Assembly (NCBI GenBank): GCA_963752045.1
Contig: CAVVWN010000015.1
Coordinates: forward strand, 80,582-144,581
Origin: DATKDF01 sp963752045
GTDB lineage: Bacteria; Acidobacteriota; Vicinamibacteria; Vicinamibacterales; SCN-69-37
Reading direction: 5' to 3'
Length of the DNA: 64,000 bases
Both the position numbers and the translations under genes were made by a program. This document shows positions 1 to 8,134 of the stretch, piece by piece. A model generated the notes under the pieces. It was not told the DNA's origin. It saw nothing but the letters and a program-made list of their open reading frames with translations, and ran no database searches. How positions within the stretch are numbered: the stretch's first letter is position 1; the number at the start of each line of letters is the position of its first letter.

Positions 1-493
1 GCGGCGTGAGCACGCCGAACAGGTCGCGCGGCCCGAGACCCTCGCGCAGAAATTCGAGAATCGGCTCGCGGGCGTGCAGCGCGCCTTGCCACGACACGTG
101 GTAGGTGTCGAGAAAGAACACGAACACGCGGTTGCGCGGATCGGCGGCCATGCGCATGCCTTCGCGCGCATCGCGCGGATCGAGCTCGCCGGTGTCTCCT
201 GACGGCTCGTCCAGCCTGACGAACTCGAAGGTCTCGATGGTCTGCGCCGTGCCGTCTTCGAACAGCTGGAAGTCGTCGCTGGTGAGGCCTTCGACGACCC
301 GGCCCTGCCGACGCGGGTATACGTCCACCCGAACGACGTCGGTGCCCACGCGAAAGACGGGGCGCTGAGGTGGCCGATCCTGGGCCGGCGGATCCTGCGG
401 GGAGGCCCCGAGCGACCCGGCCGCCAGCACTCCGAGCGTCAGCGCGCCGACGAAGCCAAGGGCCATGCGGCGTGATCGAGCCGTGTCAAACAT
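1..493 (-). CDS. VWFA-related acidobacterial-type secreted protein, N-terminal part (cut by window edge)
   Basis: Reading the minus strand from the ATG at 493 gives an open frame of about 164 codons that leaves the window at base 1. It starts with a signal peptide (basic MFDTARSRR, then a hydrophobic stretch ending near ASPQ). A mature region follows with VFRVGTDVVRVDVYPRR, then EGLTSDDFQLFEDG and later VFVFFLDTYHVSWQG. This is the layout of the 'VWFA-related Acidobacterial domain' family: a short strand-rich lead, the 'L..DDF.L.EDG' segment and then the von Willebrand A fold with its metal-site strand. AAGGTG before the ATG supports the start. The exported protein's role is unknown. The family is very abundant in Acidobacteriota, so it is a taxonomic hint. 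Confidence 0.7.
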   Translation of the reverse strand, partial: MFDTARSRRMALGFVGALTLGVLAAGSLGASPQDPPAQDRPPQRPVFRVGTDVVRVDVYPRRQGRVVEGLTSDDFQLFEDGTAQTIETFEFVRLDEPSGDTGELDPRDAREGMRMAADPRNRVFVFFLDTYHVSWQGALHAREPILEFLREGLGPRDLFGVLTP

Positions 494-563
494 CAAGTCA
501 CCTTCGAGGGCAGGCACTTCCGAGTGTATCAGGGTCGGGAGCCGTGCAGGCCGGCGACGGCGC

Positions 564-1577
564 CTAGCGACCGGGCGCGCGAGCGGGTGCCGAAAGGAGC
601 GAGGCCGGCACGCGGTTGCGGATCGCCGTGTAGAACGTGGCGGCCAACACCTGGTTGCCGGCCGGCGTGAGGTGCAGGCCGTCGTTGCCGACGAGCACGG
701 CCTCCTGGCCGAAGAACGCGTCGTAGGCGTCGACGAGCACGGCGCCTTCGACCGCCGCCATCTGCCGGATACGGAAGTTCGTCTCGAGGATGGCCGCCGG
801 ACTGATCTGGCGCTGGCCCGGACGCGACGGCGTGATCGTGCTGACGAAGACGTACGACACGCCGGCGGTCCGGGCGAGCCGCACCATGTCGCCGAGTGCC
901 GCCGCCACTGGTCCCGCGCCCGCGATGCCATCGGCAAGCAGGTCGTTGTAACCGTGGAGCAGCAGGAGGCCGCCGGGCTTGCGCAGTGCCAGCACGCCAG
1001 GCAGCCGCGCAGGGCCATCCGTTGCCCGCTCGGCGCTCTTGCCTTCGTTCGTCACCGTCACGGCCTGGCCCGGAAAGTCCGCATCGAACGTGGCCCGCAA
1101 CTTGGTCGGATACGCGTTGGGCGTATCGATGAAGAGGGGCGCGAAGGCGGGCGCCGGCCCCGGCAAGGCGTTCTCGCCGAGCGTCACGCTGTCGCCAAAT
1201 GCCACGAACGCCTTGACACCAATGACCGACGGCTCGAGCGTGACGACGAATCCGCACGACGCTTGCCGACCGAGCCGATCCTGGCTCCGGCAGCTCACCG
1301 TCGTCGCGCCGAGGCTGAACGTGGACCCGGACGCGGGCACGCACGAGACGGGCGCAACTTCCGTTGCGCCCGAGGCCGTCGGCGGGGGAAAGGTCACGGG
1401 CTGTGAGCTGCCGATGACCCCGGTGACCGTAAACGCCGCCGGACAGCTGAGACCCGGCACAGTCGACGACCACCGGGCCGGTGCGGGTGAGGTTGGCGTA
1501 TCGGCGCAACCAGCCGCCAGGACGGCCAAAGCCGCGAGGACGACGGCAGCGACGCGCGAGGCGCACAGGTCTCTCAC
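564..1577 (-). CDS. GDSL/SGNH-family esterase lipoprotein with HYR-like domain
   Basis: A predicted lipoprotein of 337 residues. The hydrophobic leader ends in LAAGC (lipidated Cys24), placing it on the periplasmic or outer face. Residues about 40-115 have the look of a HYR/immunoglobulin-like domain with paired cysteines (CVPASGSTFSLG...TVSC). From about 122 an SGNH hydrolase domain begins, with block I FGDSVTLGE (nucleophile Ser130), a GYNDL segment (block III-like) and DGLHLTPAGN near the C-terminus carrying the Asp/His pair. It should hydrolyse an ester of unknown substrate. The start is GTG (1577); the nearby ATG is out of frame. The neighbouring pilin-like gene diverges from it, leaving about 105 bp for two promoters. 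Confidence 0.8.
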   Translation of the reverse strand: MRDLCASRVAAVVLAALAVLAAGCADTPTSPAPARWSSTVPGLSCPAAFTVTGVIGSSQPVTFPPPTASGATEVAPVSCVPASGSTFSLGATTVSCRSQDRLGRQASCGFVVTLEPSVIGVKAFVAFGDSVTLGENALPGPAPAFAPLFIDTPNAYPTKLRATFDADFPGQAVTVTNEGKSAERATDGPARLPGVLALRKPGGLLLLHGYNDLLADGIAGAGPVAAALGDMVRLARTAGVSYVFVSTITPSRPGQRQISPAAILETNFRIRQMAAVEGAVLVDAYDAFFGQEAVLVGNDGLHLTPAGNQVLAATFYTAIRNRVPASLLSAPARAPGR

Positions 1578-1682
1578 GGCCGGACATCATTTCATGAGAG
1601 CCGCGCCAGCTGGAAGCCCCTCGAGACCCGTGTACTCCCCCGCTGCTCATGGCCCGGGGGCGTCTGGCCGATAGACCGATTT

Positions 1683-2220
1683 GTGCGTGGGAACGCCACA
1701 CGGGACCGGGCCGAGGCAGGGTTCACCCTGCTCGAGATGATGATTGCCGTCGGCATCGTGTCGCTCATCGTGGCGATCGCGGTGCCGGGACTCCTCCGGG
1801 CCCGAATCACGGCCAACGAAGTGGGAGCCATCGGGTCGCTGCGCGTGACGGCCGCGGCGCAGAAGGCCTACTCGTCAACCTGCGGTCTGGGGCACTGACG
1901 CGTCGAGTTTCGTGGTCCTCGGCTCGACCGGCCCGGCCGGTGCGCCCGCCTTCATCTCCGATGACCTCGGGCGGTCGGCCACGCCAGACAAAGCCGGCTA
2001 CGCCTACACGCTCGGCGCCGGCGCGGACAACGTGGCAGGGCCGGACGACTGCGACGGCACGCCCACGATCTCCGCCTACTACGCCACCGCTGTACCAACC
2101 GCCCCCAACTGGACGGGCAACCGGTCGTTCGCCGTGAACACCGGGAGCGTCATCTGGGAAGTGACTGGAGCGGCTGCACCAACCGAACCGTTCGGTCCGC
2201 CAGCCGCGCCGATCAACTGA
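1683..2220 (+). pseudogene. type IV pilin-like protein, split by a one-base insertion at 1897
   Basis: The first frame (GTG at 1683) encodes a prepilin leader and N-terminal helix. GFTLLEMMIAVGIVSLIVAI has Gly at -1, Phe at +1 and Glu at +5, so prepilin peptidase would cut it. The frame hits TGA at 1896-1898. Leaving out G1897 turns this into TAC and joins the upstream frame exactly to the frame running to 2220, giving ...CGLGHYASSFVVLGSTG..., a normal pilin globular start, and about 178 residues in all. The C-terminal part is rich in Gly, Ala and Thr and ends shortly after SVIWEVTG. I read this as one minor-pilin gene with an extra base: a fresh mutation or a sequencing error. No other pilus gene is nearby. 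Confidence 0.75.
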
Positions 2221-2287
2221 CCAAGGGCCGCGGCCTGGGCACGGACGGCCACGCGCATTGGTCGCCCCGATCGCTCAGAATCTCCCT

Positions 2288-3391
2288 GTGAGTCCTCACC
2301 GACGTGACGCGCGACGCCAGTTCCAGCGGCTCGTGGTCGTGCTGACGCTCGCCTCGGCGGTCGCCTGCGCGCGCGCAGCCGACCAGCCGCCGTCGATCGA
2401 ACAGACTGGCCCGGTCGTCGGGGTCGTTGAAGCCACCCTCCAGACGATCAGGGATGTCGTCGCGGTTGCCGGACAGATCGTGCCGGCCGCCAGTACCGAC
2501 TGGACCGTCTTCGCCTCAGAGCCCTCGATGATTGCCGAAATGCCCAAGATGCTGGGCGAACCGATTGCCGCCGGCGATCTGCTCGTCCGGTTCGAGGTTG
2601 CGTCGCTCACGCAGAACTTCAACGTGCGACAGGCGGCCCTTTCGGATGCGGCCTCGCGCGCCGACCTGGCGCGCGCGGAGGTCAGCCGCCTGACGCCGCT
2701 CTTCGAGCGCGGCATCATTCCACGGAACGACCTGGAGACGGCACGCACGGAACTCTCCACGGCCGAAGCGGCGCGCGCAATGGCCGAGGCGTATCTGGAG
2801 GAAGCCCGGCTGCTGCGTGACGCCACGCGCGTCACTGCCCGCTTTTCCGGCGTCGTCGCCGAGGTGTGGCGCGGGCCCGGCGAGTTCACGTCGGGCCAGG
2901 ACACCGACCCGGTCATGCGAGTCATCGATCCGACCAGGCTCGAGATCCAGGTTGAACTGCCCACGAGCCAGGCCATTCGCATCCGAGAGAGCCAGCCGGC
3001 GACGGTCCTCACGCTCGTGGCGGGCAGTTTCAGGGCCACGGTGACACGACGGCCGCTGGGCATCCTCGTCGAGTCTGCGACGACACCGGTCAGGCTGACC
3101 GCGCCGGAACTGTCTGCGCTGACGCTCAATGACGTCGTGCAGGTCGAGATGGTCCTCGACGAACGTCCCGACGCGGTCGTCGTGCCGGCCGAAGCCATCC
3201 TGCGCGACGGCACGTCGACGTACGTGATGACGGCCGGCCCCGATGGCATCGCCAGTCGGCGCCCGGTCCGGATAGGGCTGACCTCGGGAGGCCTCGCCCA
3301 AATCACCGAGGGTCTCGAGCCCGGCGAGTTCGTGGTCGTCCAGGGCCTCACCGAAGTCACCGACGGCACGCCCGTCGTCATCGGCCGTTAG
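2288..3391 (+). CDS. HlyD/MFP-family efflux periplasmic adaptor, lone copy
   Basis: A membrane-fusion protein of about 367 residues. The N-terminus has a hydrophobic leader ending in ASAVAC, a likely lipobox, so the protein would be anchored on the periplasmic side. Next come a split biotinyl-lipoyl half (PSMIAEMPKMLGEPIAAGDLLVRFE), an alpha-helical hairpin (about residues 90-165, alanine-rich with RTELSTAEAARAMAEAYLEEA), the second lipoyl half (TRVTARFSGVVAEVWRGPGEF) and a beta-barrel region ending EGLEPGEFVVVQGLTEVTDGTPVVI. These features define RND-type adaptors. No pump or TolC gene is adjacent, which is unusual, so the partner is elsewhere. I prefer the GTG at 2288 over an upstream TTG at 2258 because it places the leader correctly. 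A terminator follows. Confidence 0.8.
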   Translation: MSPHRRDARRQFQRLVVVLTLASAVACARAADQPPSIEQTGPVVGVVEATLQTIRDVVAVAGQIVPAASTDWTVFASEPSMIAEMPKMLGEPIAAGDLLVRFEVASLTQNFNVRQAALSDAASRADLARAEVSRLTPLFERGIIPRNDLETARTELSTAEAARAMAEAYLEEARLLRDATRVTARFSGVVAEVWRGPGEFTSGQDTDPVMRVIDPTRLEIQVELPTSQAIRIRESQPATVLTLVAGSFRATVTRRPLGILVESATTPVRLTAPELSALTLNDVVQVEMVLDERPDAVVVPAEAILRDGTSTYVMTAGPDGIASRRPVRIGLTSGGLAQITEGLEPGEFVVVQGLTEVTDGTPVVIGR

Positions 3392-3393
3392 CC

Positions 3394-3416
3394 GCCCCGC
3401 GGCACGGGGGCTTTTT
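3394..3416 (+). terminator. rho-independent terminator after the efflux adaptor gene
   Basis: A GC-rich hairpin (GCCCCG ... CGGGG around a CGGCA loop) followed directly by TTTTT lies three bases after the stop codon at 3391. It separates the adaptor gene from the operon that starts at 3523. Confidence 0.7.
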
Positions 3417-3425
3417 GGCGTGGTC

Positions 3426-3440
3426 GGAGGCATTCTTACG
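3426..3440 (+). promoter_or_regulatory. candidate enhancer (activator) site for the 3496 sigma-54 promoter
   Basis: GGAGGCATTCTTACG closely matches the GGCGGTGATTCTTCC element found twice elsewhere in this window. It lies about 62 bp upstream of the -24 GG at 3496-3497, the same distance range as in the other sigma-54 regions. Inferred from sequence comparison within the window only. Confidence 0.45.
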
Positions 3441-3494
3441 CACCGCCGAAAACGCCTGGTGATGGCTCGCCGCCACGAACGGGGCCCCGGCGGC

Positions 3495-3511
3495 TGGCAG
3501 GCGATATGCAA
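3495..3511 (+). promoter_or_regulatory. sigma-54 promoter of the nucleotidyltransferase-to-Usp operon
   Basis: CTGGCAGGCGATATGCAA has GG at 3496-3497 and GC at 3508-3509, exactly ten bases apart, and matches YTGGCAC-N5-TTGCW well. Transcription should begin near 3521, only about 2 bases before the ATG at 3523, so the message may be leaderless. Confidence 0.55.
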
Positions 3512-3522
3512 ACAGTCCCTCC

Positions 3523-4410
3523 ATGGCGTCCCATTCCTGGGTGCTCATCCTGGCCGGCGGGAAGGGACGCCGGTTGGCCGAGGTCACGGGGGGCATTCCG
3601 AAGCAGTTCTGGCGCGTAAAGGGCGAGGCCACGCTGCTCGATCACACGCTGGATCGCATGGCCCCGTTCGCGCCGCCGGAGCGGACCGTGGTGGTGGTCG
3701 ACCAGGCGCACGAGCCGTACGTGCGCTCGCTCGACCGGATGGCGGGCCACGTGCTCTACCAGCCCGGGGACCGGGGCACTGCGGCAGGGGTGCTGCTCGC
3801 GGTGCTCCCCATTCTGGACATCGATCCGGAAGCCGTGATCGCCCTGAGCCCGGCCGACCATGCCATCGCGAACTTCAGAGACTTTCAGACCGGCCTGCTG
3901 TCGGCCATTCGCCTCGTCCGGCGTCGGCGCTCGGGCATCGTGCTCTTCGGCGCCGAGCCCCAGGGGTTCGATGGAAGCTACGGCTGGATTCGGCCGGGCC
4001 GGCCGTCGAAGCCCGCCTGGCTGAGGGCCGTTGACGCGTTTGTCGAGAAGCCCGACATTGAGCTTGCGCACGAGCTCCTGCGGTCGCGCGCCGTCTGGAA
4101 CACGATGGTGCTGGTGGCAGGCGCGACGTCGCTTCTCGATCTGTTTGCCACACGGCAACCGGCACTGACGGCTGCGCTCGTCTCTGCCTGGCGATCGCCG
4201 GCCGGGCGCCGTGACGAGGCGTTGGCCGACACCTATCAGCGCCTGCAGGGACTGGATTTCTCGCACGACGTCCTCACGGGCGCCGAGGGACTGACCGTCT
4301 ACACCTGGCCTGCCTCGATGGGCTGGTCGGACCTCGGCACACCGGACCGCCTGAACGCCTGGCTCGAGGCCCCGGCACGGCCGGACCGCGCCGCGACCTC
4401 CGCCGCATAA
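3523..4410 (+). CDS. NTP-transferase, mannose-1-phosphate guanylyltransferase-like
   Basis: A 295-residue nucleotidyltransferase that should couple a nucleoside triphosphate to a sugar phosphate. The N-terminal glycine-rich loop LILAGGKGRRL (residues 8-18) binds the nucleotide. IPKQF at about 29-33 contributes the basic residue typical of the GDP-mannose pyrophosphorylase branch, and ALSPADHAI (about 106-114) carries the metal-binding Asp. FVEKPD and GWSDLGTP are the later conserved blocks of this family. It is shorter than full ManC proteins and lacks the left-handed helix/isomerase tail. The substrate is therefore inferred as mannose-1-phosphate, with other sugars possible. It is the first gene of an operon running to 7959 behind a sigma-54 promoter. 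No ribosome-binding site is visible before ATG 3523. Confidence 0.75.
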   Translation: MASHSWVLILAGGKGRRLAEVTGGIPKQFWRVKGEATLLDHTLDRMAPFAPPERTVVVVDQAHEPYVRSLDRMAGHVLYQPGDRGTAAGVLLAVLPILDIDPEAVIALSPADHAIANFRDFQTGLLSAIRLVRRRRSGIVLFGAEPQGFDGSYGWIRPGRPSKPAWLRAVDAFVEKPDIELAHELLRSRAVWNTMVLVAGATSLLDLFATRQPALTAALVSAWRSPAGRRDEALADTYQRLQGLDFSHDVLTGAEGLTVYTWPASMGWSDLGTPDRLNAWLEAPARPDRAATSAA

Positions 4411-4426
4411 GCGCGGAGTACCGCCC

Positions 4427-4813
4427 ATGATTGAGCTCGTTTGGGATGCGGGACACACGGCCACCGCCCGTCTGCCGAGCGGTGACGACCTGACGGTTGG
4501 CGATCGGGTGGGACTCTCGCCCATCGATCTGGCGGCCGTCGCGGCGGCCGCAAGCGTGATGGGCGCATTCATGGAAGCGGCAGCCGAGACCGACGCGCCG
4601 GTGCTCGGCTATGTCGCGACCGCCGACATCGAAACCTCGGCTGAGACCCGGCCCACGCTGCATCTGCGTTCCTACGTCGTCGGCTCGGAGGGCATGGACA
4701 ACGAGTTGTTCTCGACGCTCGCCGAGCGGGCACTGGACCGCTCGCTCGTCGCGCGTCTCTACGGCGACGCGATCTCGGCCGAGTGGGACCTGCGCGTGTT
4801 GCACGGTGTGTAG
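4427..4813 (+). CDS. OsmC-like fold protein lacking cysteines
   Basis: A 128-residue protein whose pattern resembles the OsmC/Ohr superfamily: an N-terminal strand region, then LSPIDLAAVAAAASVMGAFMEAAAE as the central helix, a middle strand (VLGYVATADIETSAE) and a C-terminal helix (LFSTLAERALDRSLVARLY) with a final strand. True OsmC/Ohr peroxidases use two cysteines, one in the central helix; this protein contains none, so thiol peroxidase activity is not expected. It starts 16 bp after the nucleotidyltransferase and ends 2 bp before the next gene, so it is clearly co-transcribed. The fold assignment rests on pattern similarity. A role such as binding or sequestration would be a guess. Confidence 0.5.
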   Translation: MIELVWDAGHTATARLPSGDDLTVGDRVGLSPIDLAAVAAAASVMGAFMEAAAETDAPVLGYVATADIETSAETRPTLHLRSYVVGSEGMDNELFSTLAERALDRSLVARLYGDAISAEWDLRVLHGV

Positions 4814-4815
4814 CC

Positions 4816-6227
4816 ATGGGGGAACTCCCGGCAGCCGAGTACTACGGCGACGCGGCCGTGCGCGCGCGCGTGCTCGAGTTCTGCGGCGCCACGGGCGGTG
4901 GCCGGCCCACGGCTGCCTACGTTGCCGAGTTCGATCCTGCTGCTGAGCCGTTTCCGACGTGGGACGCAGCCCGGCGGCGGCCGGTGTCGCTCGACGCGCC
5001 CATCGCCGGTGGCCACGACCTGTCGCGCTCGCTGTGGGACGTGACCCGCCTGCTCTACCTTCTCGAGCTCGACTACCAGAATGTCGACCAGCGCGACGAG
5101 CCCTTCCGGCATCCGGCTGACGTGCTGCTCAAAGTCGAGCCCACCTATCAGGCCGTGCGACGGGTCTGCTCGCGTTTCGGCCTGAACCCCAGCACATTCG
5201 TCAGCGGCCGGGGCTATCACTTCATTGGCGCCGTCGCCCTGGACGATCCCGTCGTCGACGCGCTTGCGGCACTCGTGCCGATCACACCGGACTGGTGGGC
5301 CGGGCACGAAGCGCGCCGGCCTGCCGGCGTGACGGCCTCGATCCCGGAGCGGCAGGCACGGGCCGCCGATGGGCTGGGCCTGCTCATCGAGTACACGGCC
5401 CACCTCGTCTTGCGGGAGGCGCGGCGGGCCAGCCCGACGCCGGTCGTCTTCAACGGCACGACGGTCGGCACCGGTCTCAACGGGCGTGCGTGCATCTCGA
5501 TCGACTTCTCGCACGTCGGCGACCCGCTCGATACGCGGCATGTCCGCACCGGATTCAGCACCTATCAGTGGCATCGGTACCGGCCGGACATCTTCGGCGC
5601 GGCCGTCGCCAGCCATGTCGCTCCGCTCGCCGTCATTCCGCGCGGCACGCGCTCACTGCTCGACCTCATGCGCGACGACGGGCGGTCGCTTGCGAGCGGG
5701 CGGAGCTCGCTCGAGTCACCACAGCGGTACTGCCCGACGTCGGCGACGGCATCGGCGAGCTGCTGCGCCACTACGGTCGGTCGCGCCTGGCACAGTTCCA
5801 CCGGCGCTTCCTCGAGGACGTCCGCCACCGGGCCTGGAAGCCGCGTGACCTGGCGCTGCCGCCGCTGACGGGCTGCGTGACCACGTCGCTCGCGCATCCA
5901 AACGACCTGCTCCTTCAGCCGGCGCATCTGCAGCATCTGACCCGGATGCTCCTCGTGCGGGGCTGGGAGCCCGCCCGGATTGCGGCGCTCGTGCGGTCCT
6001 GTTACGAAACCGACCACGGCTGGGGCGATCGCTGGCGGCGGCTGCACGCGCCGACCCGCGCCGCGTTCGACGTGCGCGTCTTTGCCGGCATGCTCGATAC
6101 GGGTCTCGACACGCTCACCGACTTCAACTGCGTGTCCACACAGGAGAAGGGCCTGTGTCCAGGTGTGGCCTGCGGCTACAACCTGCTCGACGATCGCGTC
6201 CAGCTCGAAAGCAGGAGGACGGCATGA
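4816..6227 (+). pseudogene. putative archaeo-eukaryotic-primase-like protein, one frameshift near 5690
   Basis: Two overlapping frames make one protein of about 470 residues. The first runs from ATG 4816 to about 5690. The second continues as ELARVTTAVLPDVGDGIGEL and ends at 6227; a single missing base between about 5680 and 5712 explains the break. The N-terminal half has three elements in the order seen in archaeo-eukaryotic primases. These are an acidic strand (LYLLELDYQNVD, residues about 81-91), FVSGRGYHF (128-136, like the primase sGxGxH motif) and ISIDFSHVGDPLDTRHVR (228-244, like the third acidic motif with its arginines). The C-terminus holds three spaced cysteines (NCVSTQEKGLCPGVAC). 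Assignment is by motif only. ATGA overlap couples it to the next gene. Confidence 0.5.
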
Positions 6228-7063
6228 GCTGGCGGCTCGGTATCTCGAGCGGGTCGTGCGCAGAGTGCCCAATCCTCGACATCCTGCCGGCGCTTCGCGC
6301 CTCCGGTGCGACGGGCATCGAGATCGGAACGCCCCCGGGGCACTTCGATCCGTGGCAGGAAGAACAGGTGGCGGCCCTCGACCGCGAGGTCCATGAGTCG
6401 GGCCTCGAAGCCGTGTCGATTCACGCGCCGTTCGGCGGAGCGCTCGACCTGGCCGACCCGAATCCCCATCACCGGCACGCCGCGATCGGAGCCATCCTGA
6501 CGGCGGCGACCGCGTTGCGCCGGATTGGCGGGCGCCTCGTCGTCGTGCATCCGAGCGATCTCGAACGGAACGGCCACGTTGCGAGCGCGCGTCTGACGGA
6601 CGCCGCCCGCAGCCTGAACGTGCTCTCCGAGAACCTCGCGGGCATGGGCATGACCCTGGTCGTCGAGTCGCCGCTGCCGCATCTCATCGGCGGCCATCCG
6701 GACGAGTTCGCCTGGCTGCTCGGCCGTCTCGACCACAGCGTGAAGGTCTGCCTCGACACCGGTCACACGGCGCTCGGCCACGCCTGGCACCGGTTCATGG
6801 AGGTGTCGCAGGGACGCGTCGCGCACGTGCACGCCCACGACAACGGCGGCCACTGGGACGACCACCTGCCGCCGGGCGACGGGTCCATTGACTGGACGGA
6901 AATCGTCCGCACGCTCGACGAGGCCGGTTTCGAGGGCTGGATCATGCTCGAACTGGCGCGGGCGCCCGGCGACCTCGGGCTCTACTTCCGTCGCGCGTTC
7001 GACCGGGCCCGGGAGGTACTGGCCCAGCCGCGGGTTCCTGCAGGAAGGGATGGGTCGTCATGA
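6224..7063 (+). CDS. xylose-isomerase-like TIM-barrel protein (sugar phosphate isomerase/epimerase family)
   Basis: A 279-residue protein of the AP-endonuclease-2/xylose-isomerase-like TIM-barrel family. Characteristic segments are GIEIGTPPG near the N-terminus, VSIHAPFG, LVVVHPSD, MTLVVESPLPH with a metal-ligand Glu, VCLDTGHTALG (Asp and His ligands), VAHVHAHDN with two His, and a final GWIMLELA. These supply the usual divalent-metal site. Members isomerise or epimerise sugars or cut abasic DNA; which reaction applies here cannot be told. Start ATG 6224 has AGGAGG ahead of it and overlaps the upstream stop as ATGA. The gene also overlaps the following universal stress gene by ATGA, so expression of the three is translationally coupled. 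Confidence 0.75.
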   Translation: MSWRLGISSGSCAECPILDILPALRASGATGIEIGTPPGHFDPWQEEQVAALDREVHESGLEAVSIHAPFGGALDLADPNPHHRHAAIGAILTAATALRRIGGRLVVVHPSDLERNGHVASARLTDAARSLNVLSENLAGMGMTLVVESPLPHLIGGHPDEFAWLLGRLDHSVKVCLDTGHTALGHAWHRFMEVSQGRVAHVHAHDNGGHWDDHLPPGDGSIDWTEIVRTLDEAGFEGWIMLELARAPGDLGLYFRRAFDRAREVLAQPRVPAGRDGSS

Positions 7064-7959
7064 TCGAATTCCCGAGGATTCTCTGCCCCGTCGATTTCTC
7101 GGACGCCTCTCGCGCCGCGCTCGAGTCGACGCTCATGCTGGCGCGCTGGTACGACTCGACGGTCTTCGTGCCGTACGTGGTGCAGATCGCCCTGCCGCCG
7201 GCGCCGTTCACGCCGAACGCCCCCCTGGCGCTGACGCCGGCCCAGCAGGAGGAGGCCGCCAGCCATCTTGCGGCGTTCGTGGCTGAGTGCGGACCCGGCG
7301 ATGTGCCGGTGACGACGTCGGTGCACGTCGGCTCGGCCGTGGCGGAGATTCTGCGCCAGGCAGCGTCGCTGCCTGCCGATCTCATCGTGCTCGGCACGCA
7401 CGGCCGCGGCGGGTTCGAGCACCTGCTGATGGGCTCGGTCACCGAACGCGTGCTGCGCAAGGCCGCATGCCCCGTCTACACGATTCGGGCCGATGCGCAC
7501 CAGCGCCCCCGCACCCCGCCGGCGCCGTTCGTGCGCATCCTGTGCGCGGTGGACTTCTCGCCGGCCTCGCTGAACGGCCTCGAGCACGCGCTCTCGCTCG
7601 CGCAGGAGTCTGGCGGTCGGCTCGCCCTCGTCTGCGCGCAGGACTGGCCGTTCGACGTGCGATCCGCCGAGACGTTCGGCGCCGACGCGGCCCGATACCA
7701 ACGCCAGATCCACGAGCGCGCCGCGCGCGAACTGTCGGCCGTCATCCCGGCCGAGGCGCGGACCTGGTGCGAAATCGACGAGATGGTCGTCATCGGCCGT
7801 CCCCACGAGGTCATCCTCCAGGCGGCCCGGGACCTCGGGGCGGACCTGATCGTCATCGGCGCCCATGCGCGCGCGGGGCTCAACCTGCACCTGCTCGGCT
7901 CAACAACCGACCACGTCGTGCGCGAGGCGGCCTGCCCGGTGCTGACCGTACGGCACTAG
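7060..7959 (+). CDS. tandem universal stress protein (two UspA domains)
   Basis: A 299-residue cytoplasmic protein made of two UspA domains (about 1-148 and 155-299). The first ends in GTHGRGGFEHLLMGS, a perfect G-2x-G-9x-G-S nucleotide-binding signature, followed by VTERVLRKAACPVYTIR. The second ends in GAHARAGLNLHLLGS, where the second Gly of the signature is Ala, so ATP binding in this half is less certain. Both domains open with the usual ILCPVDFS / ILCAVDFSPAS strand. RBS AGGAAGGG precedes ATG 7060, which overlaps the upstream stop. It closes the operon starting at 3523. Two-domain Usps of this kind are typical of dormancy and stationary-phase regulons. Confidence 0.9.
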   Translation: MIEFPRILCPVDFSDASRAALESTLMLARWYDSTVFVPYVVQIALPPAPFTPNAPLALTPAQQEEAASHLAAFVAECGPGDVPVTTSVHVGSAVAEILRQAASLPADLIVLGTHGRGGFEHLLMGSVTERVLRKAACPVYTIRADAHQRPRTPPAPFVRILCAVDFSPASLNGLEHALSLAQESGGRLALVCAQDWPFDVRSAETFGADAARYQRQIHERAARELSAVIPAEARTWCEIDEMVVIGRPHEVILQAARDLGADLIVIGAHARAGLNLHLLGSTTDHVVREAACPVLTVRH

Positions 7960-7972
7960 ACGCGGGAATTTC

Positions 7973-7994
7973 GATTCGGGGATGGGGGTTTTCC
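7973..7994 (+). promoter_or_regulatory. candidate enhancer site upstream of hsp20
   Basis: A GATTC half followed by GGGGGTTTTCC lies 55-75 bp upstream of the -24 element at 8049. It resembles the GATTCC...GGTGATTCTTCC arrangement at 11563 and 31157, but less exactly. The surrounding 175 bp (7960-8134) hold no gene. Confidence 0.3.
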
Positions 7995-8046
7995 GCTGTG
8001 CGCGAGCCGTCCGGCGTGGCTCGGGCCGTCAGGACACACGCCGGGC

Positions 8047-8064
8047 GCGGCACCGGCGTTGCAT
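8047..8064 (+). promoter_or_regulatory. sigma-54 promoter of hsp20
   Basis: GCGGCACCGGCGTTGCAT has GG at 8049-8050, ten bases, then GC at 8061-8062, and matches the GGCAC...TTGCA consensus almost completely. The predicted start near 8074 leaves a 60-base leader before ATG 8135. Confidence 0.75.
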
Positions 8065-8134
8065 CACCAGGACAGAGGAAGCGGACTTGCCAGCCTCTCC
8101 GCTGACGCCGCGAATTCCAGGAAAGGAGGGAGCC

